DNA from: an uncultured Eubacteriales bacterium
GTDB lineage: Bacteria; Bacillota; Clostridia; Oscillospirales; Acutalibacteraceae
Assembly: GCA_900315815.1 (NCBI GenBank)
Contig: ONAS01000009.1
Location: forward strand, 1-36,159
Direction of reading: 5' to 3'
DNA: 36,159 bases
The notes beneath the pieces are model-generated. The model did no database searches, had not been told where the DNA came from, and saw only the letters and a program-made list of their open reading frames with translations. A program made the position numbers and the translations under genes. This document shows, one piece after another, positions 1 through 7,194 of this stretch (position 1 is its first letter; the number at the start of each line of letters is the position of its first letter).

Positions 1-1223
1 AGGCGATCTCCGGTACTGAGGACATCGCGCGTGTCGCCACCATTTCTTCCGGCGACGAGTTCATCGGCAAGCTGATCGCAGAGGCGATGGAAAAGGTCTC
101 CACCGACGGCGTCATCACCGTTGAAGAGTCCAAGACCGCCGAGACCTACTCCGAGGTCGTCGAGGGCATGATGTTCGACCGCGGCTATATCGCGCCCTAC
201 ATGGTCACCGATACCGACAAGATGGTCGCCGAGATCGACGACGCTTTCATCCTGATCACCGATAAGAAGATCAGCAATACACAGGAGATCCTGCCCCTTC
301 TGGAGCAGATCGTCCAGTCGGGCAAAAAGCTCGTCATCATCGCCGAGGACGTTGAGGGCGAGGCGCTCACCACGCTGGTGCTCAACAAGCTGCGCGGCAC
401 CTTCACCTGCGTTGCCGTCAAGGCTCCGGGCTTCGGCGACAGACGCAAGGAAATGCTGCAGGATATCGCGATCCTGACCGGCGGTACCGTCATCACCTCC
501 GATCTGGGTCTGGAGCTCAAGGACGCCGACCTCACCCAGTGCGGCCGCGCAAGACAGGTCAAGATCACCAAGGAAGACACCATCATCGTTGACGGCGCCG
601 GCGACGCGGAGGAGATCAAGAACCGCGTCAGCCACATCCGTCAGCAGATCGAGACCACGACCTCCGATTTCGACCGCGAAAAGCTGCAGGAGCGTCTGGC
701 GAAGCTCGCCGGCGGCGTAGCTGTCATCAAGGTCGGCGCTTCCACCGAGGTCGAGATGAAGGAAAAGAAGATGCGCATCGAGGACGCCCTCTCCGCTACC
801 AAGGCGGCTGTTGAGGAAGGCATCGTCGCGGGCGGCGGCGTCGCGCTGATCAACACCATCCCCGAGGTCGAAAAGCTGCTTGACGCCACCAACGGCGACA
901 CCAAGACCGGTGTGCAGATCGTCCTCAAGACGCTCGAGGCGCCCATCAAGCAGATCGCGAAGAACGCCGGTCTGGAGGGCTCCGTCATCGTCGAGAACAT
1001 CAAGCGCGAGGGCAAGGTCGGTTACGGCTTCAACGCGCTGGATGAGGAATACACCGACATGATCGCCGCGGGCATCGTCGACCCGACCAAGGTCACCCGC
1101 TCCGCGCTGCAGAACGCCGCTTCCGTCGCCTCCATGGTCCTCACCACCGAGAGTCTGGTCGCCGACATCAAGGAGCCCGCGCCTCCCGTCGCGGCCGCTC
1201 CCGACATGGGCGGAATGTACTGA
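1..1223 (+). CDS. groEL: Chaperonin GroEL (Hsp60), 3' part
   Basis: The reading frame is open from the left edge (first whole codon at base 3) to the stop at 1221-1223, giving 406 residues of a protein normally about 540 long. Roughly the first 140 residues lie outside the window. Recognisable GroEL segments are [40 protein letters not shown] with [33 protein letters not shown] and the C-terminal methionine/glycine tail DMGGMY. GroEL forms the ATP-driven double-ring cage that folds cytosolic proteins with GroES. groES would be expected just upstream, outside the window. The gene ends in a strong intrinsic terminator at 1243-1269. Identification is secure; only the 5' end is missing. Confidence 0.97.
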   Translation, partial: AISGTEDIARVATISSGDEFIGKLIAEAMEKVSTDGVITVEESKTAETYSEVVEGMMFDRGYIAPYMVTDTDKMVAEIDDAFILITDKKISNTQEILPLLEQIVQSGKKLVIIAEDVEGEALTTLVLNKLRGTFTCVAVKAPGFGDRRKEMLQDIAILTGGTVITSDLGLELKDADLTQCGRARQVKITKEDTIIVDGAGDAEEIKNRVSHIRQQIETTTSDFDREKLQERLAKLAGGVAVIKVGASTEVEMKEKKMRIEDALSATKAAVEEGIVAGGGVALINTIPEVEKLLDATNGDTKTGVQIVLKTLEAPIKQIAKNAGLEGSVIVENIKREGKVGYGFNALDEEYTDMIAAGIVDPTKVTRSALQNAASVASMVLTTESLVADIKEPAPPVAAAPDMGGMY

Positions 1224-1242
1224 TCCCGATAACGCTTTCAAA

Positions 1243-1269
1243 AGCCTGCTCTGCGGAGCGGGCTTTTTT
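1243..1269 (+). terminator. Intrinsic terminator of groEL
   Basis: A 9-bp stem (AGCCTGCTC at 1243-1251 with GAGCGGGCT at 1256-1264, one G-T wobble) encloses the loop TGCG and runs into six T residues (1264-1269). It lies 20 bases after the groEL stop. Confidence 0.9.
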
Positions 1270-1298
1270 GCGTCCTTTTTCCGATGTATCGATTTTTT

Positions 1299-1328
1299 GC
1301 ATATCGCCGAAAAAATCGCGCATACTGT
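1299..1328 (+). promoter_or_regulatory. Sigma-E-like sporulation promoter for the cotF-type genes
   Basis: GCATATC (1299-1305) and CATACTGT (1321-1328) are separated by 15 bases. This fits the sigma-E consensus (KMATATT, 14-15 bases, CATACAMT) with few mismatches. It lies between the groEL terminator and the first coat-protein start codon, which is where a mother-cell promoter is expected. Sigma-K recognises a related -10 element (CATANNNTA), so the exact mother-cell sigma factor is uncertain. The call is inferred from sequence match and gene context. Confidence 0.55.
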
Positions 1329-1356
1329 TATTACCAAACATTCAGGAGGTAATGAT

Positions 1357-1530
1357 ATGACCGACAAGGAATTGCTCTATATCGAGGACGCACTCGGACA
1401 TGAGCAGTATTTTCAGCAAAAATGCGACGAGACCGCCCAAAACCTGCAGGATCCTGAGCTGAAGCGCTGTGTGGAGAACCTCTCCGACCGCCACGCCCAG
1501 ATTTTCCGCCAGTTTTATTCACTGCTGTAA
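1357..1530 (+). CDS. Small CotF-type spore coat protein (57 aa)
   Basis: The start is the ATG at 1357, preceded by AGGAGGT at good spacing. The reading frame is open upstream to 1297, but that region is the putative promoter. The product is 57 residues, acidic and helical, with segments such as EDALGHEQYF and CVENLSDRHAQIF. This resembles the short partner proteins that precede CotF-domain coat proteins in Clostridia. Such proteins are predicted components of the mother-cell-assembled spore coat. It is followed 12 bases later by a second coat-type gene with its own ribosome site. Assignment to the coat rests on family resemblance, tandem arrangement and the sigma-E-like promoter. Confidence 0.7.
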   Translation: MTDKELLYIEDALGHEQYFQQKCDETAQNLQDPELKRCVENLSDRHAQIFRQFYSLL

Positions 1531-1542
1531 GGAGGGACAACG

Positions 1543-1794
1543 ATGGACGACAAGAACCTGATGCAGAATCTTCTGCTGCTCGAAAAGGGCGTATGCGACC
1601 TGTATATGCACGGCGCCGTGGAAAGCGGCACCCAGAACGTGCACCTCGCCTTCAACTCCGCCTTCACCGACAGCCTGTCGATGCAGAACGAGATCTATTC
1701 CAAGATGACCGAGAAGGGCTGGTATACCCAGAAGCAGGTCGACCGCAACAAGATCGACACCCTCAAAACGCAGTATTCCTCCTTTAACGGGTAA
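1543..1794 (+). CDS. CotF-family spore coat protein (83 aa)
   Basis: The start ATG at 1543 has a strong AAGGAGGG site upstream. The 83-residue protein carries the CotF-domain pattern: a helical segment with LLLLEKGVCDLYMHGAVES, a central stretch with VHLAFNSAF, then SLSMQNEIYSKMTEKGWY and a Gln/Lys-rich tail. In related Firmicutes CotF-domain proteins are spore coat constituents. They are made in the mother cell and can be proteolytically matured. The gene is cotranscribed with the 57-aa protein and ends just before a bidirectional terminator shared with the convergent gpsA. The specific coat layer cannot be told from sequence. Confidence 0.85.
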   Translation: MDDKNLMQNLLLLEKGVCDLYMHGAVESGTQNVHLAFNSAFTDSLSMQNEIYSKMTEKGWYTQKQVDRNKIDTLKTQYSSFNG

Positions 1795-1831
1795 CAAAAA
1801 GCCCCTCGTCAGAGGGAGCCTCACAAGCACA

Positions 1832-1865
1832 AACAGACGGCAGTCATCTGGCTGCCGTCTGTTTT
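1832..1865. terminator. Bidirectional terminator between the cotF-type genes and gpsA
   Basis: A perfect 12-bp stem (AACAGACGGCAG at 1832-1843 with CTGCCGTCTGTT at 1852-1863) has an 8-base loop and short T-runs on both strands. It sits between two convergent transcription units. A second small hairpin (CCCTC/GAGGG near 1803-1815) precedes it on the plus strand. Confidence 0.8.
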
Positions 1866-1937
1866 GTCCGGGATTGTCTCATTTTGCGAAAGGACAGGTC
1901 AGATACGTGTATCCCGACCCGACCCTACATATGGTTG

Positions 1938-2900
1938 TCAGAATTCCTCTTTGATCGAGCGCAGGAAGAGGGCGGACAGCTCCGCCTCAGGAGACGCGCT
2001 CTCAAAGAGGATGCGGTACACTGCCGTCGTGATCGGCAGCTCCACACCCAGCTTGTCGGCAAGCTTGCACAGCGCCTTGCTGGTCATGACGCCCTCGGCG
2101 AGCTTGTCGAATTTCTTGCCCTTGATGAAGTCCTCGCCGTAGCGGCGGTTGTGGCTCCACGCGGAGAACAGGGTCGCCTCGTAGTCGCCCAGATGACACA
2201 GTCCGTAGGCGGAGATGGCGTTGCCGCCCGCCGCCTCGATCAGCCGTGCGATCTCACGCGTGCCCCGCGCCATCAATGCGCCTTTGATAGAGGTATAGCC
2301 CGCGCCGTCCAGCATGCCCGCGGCGATACCGATGACATTCTTGGCCGCTGCGCCGATCTCGGAGCCGATCAGGTCGGTGCCTATGTAAAAACGGATCAGC
2401 TCGCTGTTGAACGCCTTGACCAGACGCTCCTTGAGCAGATCGTTGTTCGAGTCGATGACCATACAGTTGGGGATGCCCCTGACGTAGTCCTGCGGATGTC
2501 CGGGTCCGACCCACACCGCGACGGGCGTCTTGCTCTCGTCCACAAAGTCGCCGACGACCTCGGACAGACGGCTGCCGGTGGCGACCTCGATGCCCTTCAT
2601 GCACAGGACGATCGCCTTGCCGTCCAGATCGTTTTTTGCGATGTCCTCCATGTACGAGCGCAGATACTGGGACGAGATGGAGATGACGATCACCTCGGCG
2701 CGCTCCACGGTGTAGGGAAGGTCGTAGGTGACCTCGATGCTGTCGGGGAAGGTGAGGTAGTCGTTGTGATGGGTGGTCAGAAGCTGCTGCAGCTCCGGAG
2801 CGTCCTTGAGTCCGCAGGATACGACCTCATGACCGATGCGGTCGAGGTACCATGCGATACAGCTGCCCCAGCGTCCGCAGCCTAATACGGAAATTTTCAT
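1938..2900 (-). CDS. gpsA: NAD(P)-dependent glycerol-3-phosphate dehydrogenase, divergent
   Basis: The start is the ATG at 2900 with AGGAG seven bases upstream, giving 320 residues. An N-terminal Rossmann fold has GCGRWG at residues 7-12. The second domain shows the family block around Lys187 (SEIGAAAKNVIGIAAG) and MARGTREIARL, GLCHLGDYEATLFS and a basic SHNRRYG. GpsA reduces dihydroxyacetone phosphate to sn-glycerol 3-phosphate for phospholipid synthesis in the cytosol. The oddities are GPGH (residues 132-135) where most GpsA proteins read GPSHA, and LGDYEAT in place of LGDLV. It may therefore be a diverged second paralogue. It is transcribed downstream of the probable 6S RNA. Confidence 0.85.
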   Translation of the reverse strand: MKISVLGCGRWGSCIAWYLDRIGHEVVSCGLKDAPELQQLLTTHHNDYLTFPDSIEVTYDLPYTVERAEVIVISISSQYLRSYMEDIAKNDLDGKAIVLCMKGIEVATGSRLSEVVGDFVDESKTPVAVWVGPGHPQDYVRGIPNCMVIDSNNDLLKERLVKAFNSELIRFYIGTDLIGSEIGAAAKNVIGIAAGMLDGAGYTSIKGALMARGTREIARLIEAAGGNAISAYGLCHLGDYEATLFSAWSHNRRYGEDFIKGKKFDKLAEGVMTSKALCKLADKLGVELPITTAVYRILFESASPEAELSALFLRSIKEEF

Positions 2901-3039
2901 AATGATTCTCCTAAAGAAATATGACCGTTTTGAAGAGTGAATGCCGTTCAAGACGGAGCGCTCCCCGTGTCAAAGGGCAGACGGCAGGGGAGGGGATCTC
3001 CGCGGCCGTTTTGCCCGAGCGATTCAATGGATAAAAAAG

Positions 3040-3200
3040 TATCCCACCTGACCGCAACAGTCGTTAGATAACCTGCCTACATAATGACAGGTGGGTGCCC
3101 GCCCTGCGGCTTTAGGCTCCCTTCGTCCAAAGGGTCTGGGAGGTCTGCACACCGCCGAAGGAGCTAAGCTCCCGATTTAAAAAGTGTAGGGTTATTTGTG
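3040..3200 (-). ncRNA. ssrS: Probable 6S RNA
   Basis: There is no ORF here, but the minus strand folds as a long imperfect rod. The outer stem is AACCCTAC (plus 3186-3193) with GTAG-GCA-GGTT (plus 3069-3080). The middle stem pairs CTTAG-CTCCTTCG with CGAAGGGAG-CCTAAAG, closed by a GC-rich apical region. The minus-strand segments GCGGTGTGCAGACC, GGGAGCCTAAAGCCGC and GGGCACCCACCTG resemble the conserved 3' half of 6S RNA (compare E. coli GAGAAGCCUUAAAACUGCG and CACCUUG). A T6 run (plus 3033-3038) follows CAGGTGGG, which could pair with CCCACCTG. 6S RNA mimics an open promoter and binds sigma-A RNA polymerase. Ends are approximate; the call rests on recall of the consensus. Confidence 0.65.
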
Positions 3201-3268
3201 ACCGATACGCGCGTCAGGCAGGATAGTGCCTGAGTTATTCAGTTTTTGCACCCGCTCGGGGCGATGCT

Positions 3269-3577
3269 TTATGTGTCGACGTCTTCGTTAAGGTCGTCAA
3301 ACAGCTCTTCAAAATGCTTTTCGAATTCGGCGGCAAGCTCATCCACCAGAGCGTCGTCATCGACCTCGACGAGCTGTTCCTCGCCGTCCTCCTCGATGAC
3401 CTCCATGATGTAATATTCGCCGTCGTCCTCGACCGCCTCCTCGGCGGAATCAAAGATGGGATACAGGGCATAGAAGACGCCCTTGTCGTTTTCTATCGTG
3501 TCCAGAATCTCAAAGGTATGCTCAACATTTTCCTCGTCGACCAAAGTGATGAGGTCGGGTCTGAATTCGTTATCCAT
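3269..3577 (-). CDS. DUF1292 family protein (YrzB-like)
   Basis: The protein has 102 residues and starts at the ATG at 3577 with AAAGGAG upstream. It is highly acidic, with the family pattern near the N-terminus (ITLVDEENVEHTFEILDTIE), a central YALYPIFDS and an EEYYIMEV-like strand (GEYYIMEVIEEDGEEQLVEV). A glutamate/aspartate-rich helical tail follows. DUF1292 proteins are small cytosolic Firmicute proteins of unknown function, often found near ruvX or fur-type genes. A good sigma-A promoter lies upstream at 3605-3633. It is followed on the same strand by the 6S-like RNA. No biochemical role can be assigned. Confidence 0.88.
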   Translation of the reverse strand: MDNEFRPDLITLVDEENVEHTFEILDTIENDKGVFYALYPIFDSAEEAVEDDGEYYIMEVIEEDGEEQLVEVDDDALVDELAAEFEKHFEELFDDLNEDVDT

Positions 3578-3604
3578 TCAATACTCCTTTGATTTTATGA
3601 GTCC

Positions 3605-3633
3605 ATTTTACACTGATTGCAGCGGTAAGTCAA
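3605..3633 (-). promoter_or_regulatory. Sigma-A promoter of the DUF1292 gene
   Basis: On the minus strand TTGACT (plus 3628-3633) and TAAAAT (plus 3605-3610) are separated by 17 bases, 28 bases upstream of the DUF1292 start codon. Confidence 0.75.
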
Positions 3634-3868
3634 TAGCAAAATTTAGCTTATTAACAGTATATGCGGATTTTTTTGGTTTATTATTATCCTGATTTGAGAG
3701 GGTAACAAAATTGAGATTTTAATTTTCTTAATAAGAAATATATTCGTGCTGCCGCGGCGTGCTTCACCGTTGATCACCGATCCCCGATCCGATGCATCGC
3801 CGGGCGCGGCGCACAGCTGTGCCGTGATGACAAAATGCGCTTGTGCCATGCCTTTTTTCGATAAAAAC
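3634..3868. other. Intergenic stretch between divergent promoters
   Basis: The first half is AT-rich and the second half (about 3748-3850) is GC-rich. No ORF with a ribosome site, no convincing RNA fold and no repeat was recognised. It separates the divergent DUF1292 and sugar transferase promoters and could hold regulator sites that cannot be named. Confidence 0.5.
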
Positions 3869-3897
3869 TTGAAAAAAGCACGCGGATATAGTATAAT
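3869..3897 (+). promoter_or_regulatory. Strong sigma-A promoter of the exopolysaccharide pair
   Basis: TTGAAA (3869-3874), a 17-base spacer and a perfect TATAAT (3892-3897). The expected transcript start is near 3904, which bears on the choice of start codon for the next gene. Confidence 0.85.
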
Positions 3898-3912
3898 ACT
3901 GCTATCTATAAA

Positions 3913-4650
3913 ATGGAGGCAAAGGGCGTTTTGCGGCGCCTGTACCCGAAGCTTATGTTTTTGCTGAAGCCATATGAAAAGCTCCCGCCGGAATTACGGA
4001 ATGATTCCGTGCGTACATATTATGATATACTGGCGAAAAAGCGCCCGAGCATCTTCTTCAAGCGGGTGACGGACATCCTGCTCGCGCTGGTGATACTGGT
4101 GTTCCTGCTGATACCGATGGCGGTGATCGCCGTGATAGTCAAGACGACGTCCAAGGGGCCGGTCTTTTACCGTCAGGAGCGCGTGACCTCCTATAACCGG
4201 CATTTCCGCATCCTGAAATTCCGCTCCATGACCGTCGGCGCGGACAAGGCGGGCGCGCTGGTGACGTCGGCGCATGACTGCCGTGTGACGAAGGTCGGCG
4301 CGACGCTGCGCAAATACCGCCTTGACGAGCTGCCCCAGATCTTTCACGTGCTGTCCGGCAAGATGAGCTTTGTCGGGACGCGTCCCGAGGTGCCGCGCTT
4401 TGTGGACCGCTATACGCCCGAGATGGCGGCGACGCTGCTGATGCCCGCCGGCATCACGTCGCTGGCGTCGATCCGCTACAAGGACGAGGACGAGATCATC
4501 GGCAGCGTCAGCGATCCCGATGACGTCGACCGCATTTATCTGGAAGAGATCCTGCCCGAGAAGATGAAGTATAATCTGGAGTACCTCTCCGGCTTCAGCT
4601 TCCGCGGCGATATCAGGCTGATGATCGATACCTTCCGGAACGTTATCTGA
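3913..4650 (+). CDS. Bacterial sugar transferase (undecaprenyl-phosphate sugar phosphotransferase)
   Basis: The 245-residue protein belongs to the bacterial sugar transferase family (WcaJ/EpsL type). It has a hydrophobic membrane anchor at about residues 53-77, then GPVFYRQERV, LKFRSM, and the block LRKYRLDELPQ, LSGKMSFVGTRPEVPRFV and GITSLASIRY. These enzymes move a sugar-1-phosphate from a nucleotide sugar to undecaprenyl phosphate and so start exopolysaccharide or cell-wall glycan repeats at the inner membrane face. The ATG at 3913 has no ribosome site and lies about nine bases from the predicted transcript start. An in-frame TTG at 3931 is preceded by GGAGG (3915-3919) and may be the true start. 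A polymerase-like membrane protein follows after 16 bases. Confidence 0.92.
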   Translation: MEAKGVLRRLYPKLMFLLKPYEKLPPELRNDSVRTYYDILAKKRPSIFFKRVTDILLALVILVFLLIPMAVIAVIVKTTSKGPVFYRQERVTSYNRHFRILKFRSMTVGADKAGALVTSAHDCRVTKVGATLRKYRLDELPQIFHVLSGKMSFVGTRPEVPRFVDRYTPEMAATLLMPAGITSLASIRYKDEDEIIGSVSDPDDVDRIYLEEILPEKMKYNLEYLSGFSFRGDIRLMIDTFRNVI

Positions 4651-4666
4651 AACCCGAAGGAGGATT

Positions 4667-6121
4667 ATGATGAAGAGATTCAAGGCCGCCGTGCTGGACG
4701 CCTCGCTGTTCAGACGCAGCTATATCATCGTTCTCTTGCTGTGCAATGTGACCCTGCTGCTGATCCCCGCGTATATCGCGCTGGTCGTGACCTTTTTCTG
4801 GGGCGCGTTTTTGGTGATCCGCAACGAGATCAAAAAGCATACCGCCCTCAAGACCCGATACGGCATGTGGCTGATCCTGTTTCTGATCGGGTCGGTTTTC
4901 ACACTGGTTTTCCATATCAGCAGTCAGCTGATGACCAATGTCTACAACGTGATCATGCTGCTGCACGCGGCGATCTGCTTTTTCATCTTCTACAGCGTAC
5001 ATACCGAAAAGCATCTCAATTTCCGCCGCGAGTTTTATTCGATCTGCGCCTTTGTTGTCTACAGTACCACCGTGCTGGGGATCATCGGGCTGGCGTGCCT
5101 GATGGCGGGCATCAAGGTCGAGATCTTCCACATCGGCTTTATCGTATTTGAAAACCGCTTCACCGGTATGTACATGAACCCGAACTATCTCGGATATATC
5201 TCGGTATTCGCGATCTTCTGCTGTCATGCCCTGACCAAAAAGGACTTTATCACGATCTCCGGCAGAGAGCGGGTCAGCCGCATCTGGCTGGGCTCGTGCC
5301 TGGCGGTCAACGGCGTCTCGCTGCTGCTGTGTGATTCCAACGCCTCGATGGTGCTGATGATCGGCTACGCGACCGTTTTCTGCGCCTATAAGATCTTCTG
5401 CAGTGATTTTCAGTTCGATTTCAAAAAGCTGGTCAAGAAGATCACGGCGTCGCTGCTGGCGGGCGTCTTTATTGTGGCGTCGCTGCTGTTCGTGCGTCAC
5501 ATCACCCAGATCGGCTTTGCCGAGATCGTTCGGATGACGAGCACGATCTCCGTTCTGCAGGACGCGGATATTTCCGACGAGGAAGTCATTACCTTTGAGC
5601 ATGAGAACAAAAACGTCGATTCCGGCAGGCTCACCCTGTGGAAGCAGGCCGCCGAGATGTTCACCGTCAGCCCCGTGACCGGCGTCGCGAGGGGCAACAT
5701 CTATGAGATCGGCGAAAAGCTCTTTGAGCACGGCGTGAAGTTTTCCGGCAAATACGGTGTGTTCGCGCCGTATATCACGGATTTCCATAACGGCTACATC
5801 ATGATCATCATCAGCGCCGGCGCGCTCGGCTTTGTGCTGTTCCTCATTTTCCTGATCAAATTCATGTGGCGGATGACGCGGCATGTGCTGCGCAACAATA
5901 CGCTCGGCGAAAGCATGCTGCCGTGTATGTACGCGTTTTTGTGCGCGTATCTGGTCTTTGCGATGGTGGAGATCACCATTCTGTTCAATATCACGTTCAT
6001 GGTGGTGTCGTTCTGGCTGGTCATGGGATATTCGTCGTGCTTCCTGACGAGGTTCGAGCCGGATCATCCGATACGCACCTTCACGCTGTTCAAAAAACGC
6101 TTCCGCAGAACGCTTCTGTAA
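4667..6121 (+). CDS. O-antigen ligase/polymerase-like membrane protein
   Basis: The 484-residue polytopic protein begins MMKRF, with AAGGAGG just upstream; the second ATG at 4670 is an equal candidate. About ten to twelve hydrophobic segments are visible. A long non-membrane loop lies between about residues 285 and 360 and contains GRLTLWKQAAEMF, GVARGNIYE and an HNGYIMIIIS segment. A large loop followed by an H-N-x-Y motif is typical of the O-antigen ligase (WaaL)/Wzy polymerase superfamily, which joins or polymerises undecaprenyl-linked glycans on the outer face of the membrane. It sits directly behind the initiating sugar transferase in one operon. The pair looks like a minimal glycan module, but no glycosyltransferases or flippase accompany it here. 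Confidence 0.8.
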   Translation: MMKRFKAAVLDASLFRRSYIIVLLLCNVTLLLIPAYIALVVTFFWGAFLVIRNEIKKHTALKTRYGMWLILFLIGSVFTLVFHISSQLMTNVYNVIMLLHAAICFFIFYSVHTEKHLNFRREFYSICAFVVYSTTVLGIIGLACLMAGIKVEIFHIGFIVFENRFTGMYMNPNYLGYISVFAIFCCHALTKKDFITISGRERVSRIWLGSCLAVNGVSLLLCDSNASMVLMIGYATVFCAYKIFCSDFQFDFKKLVKKITASLLAGVFIVASLLFVRHITQIGFAEIVRMTSTISVLQDADISDEEVITFEHENKNVDSGRLTLWKQAAEMFTVSPVTGVARGNIYEIGEKLFEHGVKFSGKYGVFAPYITDFHNGYIMIIISAGALGFVLFLIFLIKFMWRMTRHVLRNNTLGESMLPCMYAFLCAYLVFAMVEITILFNITFMVVSFWLVMGYSSCFLTRFEPDHPIRTFTLFKKRFRRTLL

Positions 6122-6171
6122 GGATCTGCCGGCAGGATGTATTTTTTGCCCTGTGACGGACGACAATATGC

Positions 6172-6666
6172 TTGGTGATAGCTGTGAAAGTATTTTTAAA
6201 ACGAGACACATCCGGGCTGTACTCCCGCTTTGAGATCCTTGACGATCGCGGGAGGCTCAAATATACCGTGCGCGGGAAGAATACCCCGTCGGGAGAATAC
6301 GTGAGGATCCGCGATAAGGACGAGGCGGTCGTCTGCAAGATCCGCCGTCTGGGCTTCAGCGCTCTCTCGATGTTCGCAATCCGCGCCGATGACGAGACCG
6401 TCCGGCTGAATATCGCCGTTGCCGGAGCGGTCGCTACGGTACGCTTCCGCGGGATCAGCTTCTGCATCCGCGGCGATGTACTCACGGGCAATTATGATAT
6501 CCTTGACGCGGACAACAGCGTTGTCTGCACGGTGTACAAGGATTTTGCAAAGAGGACGCTCACGCTGAAAATGAGCTCCGAAGAAAGAGAGCTTTTCTGT
6601 ATCGGGGCGGCGGTCTGTATCGACAGCCTGTCGGTGAACACGACGCCCGCGCTGCAGATGACATAA
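6172..6666 (+). CDS. LURP-one-related (tubby-like) protein
   Basis: The protein has about 164 residues and is built of short beta strands: VKVFLKRD, SRFEILDDRGRLKYTVRGK, GEYVRIRDKDEAVVCKIRR, then SFCIRGDVLTGNYDILDADNSVVCTVYKDF. This is the repeated strand pattern of the LURP-one-related/YxjI family, which shares the tubby C-terminal barrel and has no established bacterial function. The frame opens at a TTG (6172), with GTG codons at 6175 and 6184 as alternatives. No strong ribosome site decides between them. It is 50 bases downstream of the polymerase-like gene and may be cotranscribed. A GC-rich hairpin without a T-run (about 6668-6693) follows the stop. Confidence 0.68.
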   Translation: MVIAVKVFLKRDTSGLYSRFEILDDRGRLKYTVRGKNTPSGEYVRIRDKDEAVVCKIRRLGFSALSMFAIRADDETVRLNIAVAGAVATVRFRGISFCIRGDVLTGNYDILDADNSVVCTVYKDFAKRTLTLKMSSEERELFCIGAAVCIDSLSVNTTPALQMT

Positions 6667-6714
6667 ATATACGGCGCTCCGTAAAGACTCGGAGCCGCAA
6701 AAACGGAGGTTATT

Positions 6715-7194
6715 ATGGACAGGTTACTACAGCTTTTATCTGAGAATTCATCCCTTACGACCGCGGAGCTTTCGATGATCCTCGGCGAGCCTGAGGATTA
6801 TATCAGCGCCCAGATCAGGGAGTACGAAAAGAGCGGCATCATCCGCGGCTACCGCGCCGTCGTCAACTGGGACGCGGTACCGGAGTCCGGCGTCGTCGCG
6901 CTGATCGAGCTGAAGGTCGCGCCCCAACTGCAAAAGGGCTTTGACGAATTTGCGGAGAGCCTTCTCGGCTATGAGCAGGTCGAGTCCGTCTATCTGATGG
7001 CGGGCGCCTACGATCTGCTGCTGACCGTCAAGGGACGCACCATCCAGGATGTTTCCGCGTTTGTCGCGAAGCAGCTCGCCGCGATGAACGGTATCCTTTC
7101 CACCGCGACGCACTTTATGCTCAAGCGCTATAAGGAAAACGGCGTCTCGCTGGTGGACGTTGACAAGAAGGACAGAAGGGAAATGGTACTCTGA
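6715..7194 (+). CDS. Lrp/AsnC-family transcriptional regulator
   Basis: The 159-residue protein starts at the ATG at 6715, with CGGAGG upstream. The N-terminal helix-turn-helix spans about residues 5-50 (LTTAELSMILGEPEDYISAQIREYEKSGIIRGY). A C-terminal RAM-type ligand domain follows (VVALIELKVAP, VESVYLMAGAYDLLLTVKG, THFMLKRYKENG). Family members are feast/famine regulators that bind amino acids and DNA as octamers. Its stop overlaps the start of the aminotransferase gene (TGATG at 7192-7196), so the two are translationally coupled. A local role in controlling this aminotransferase is plausible but inferred. Confidence 0.93.
   Translation: MDRLLQLLSENSSLTTAELSMILGEPEDYISAQIREYEKSGIIRGYRAVVNWDAVPESGVVALIELKVAPQLQKGFDEFAESLLGYEQVESVYLMAGAYDLLLTVKGRTIQDVSAFVAKQLAAMNGILSTATHFMLKRYKENGVSLVDVDKKDRREMVL

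Noticed and set aside
4643-6211. 522-codon minus-strand frame opposite the polymerase-like gene
   Set aside because: Same reason: antisense of a hydrophobic protein, with no ribosome site or family motif.
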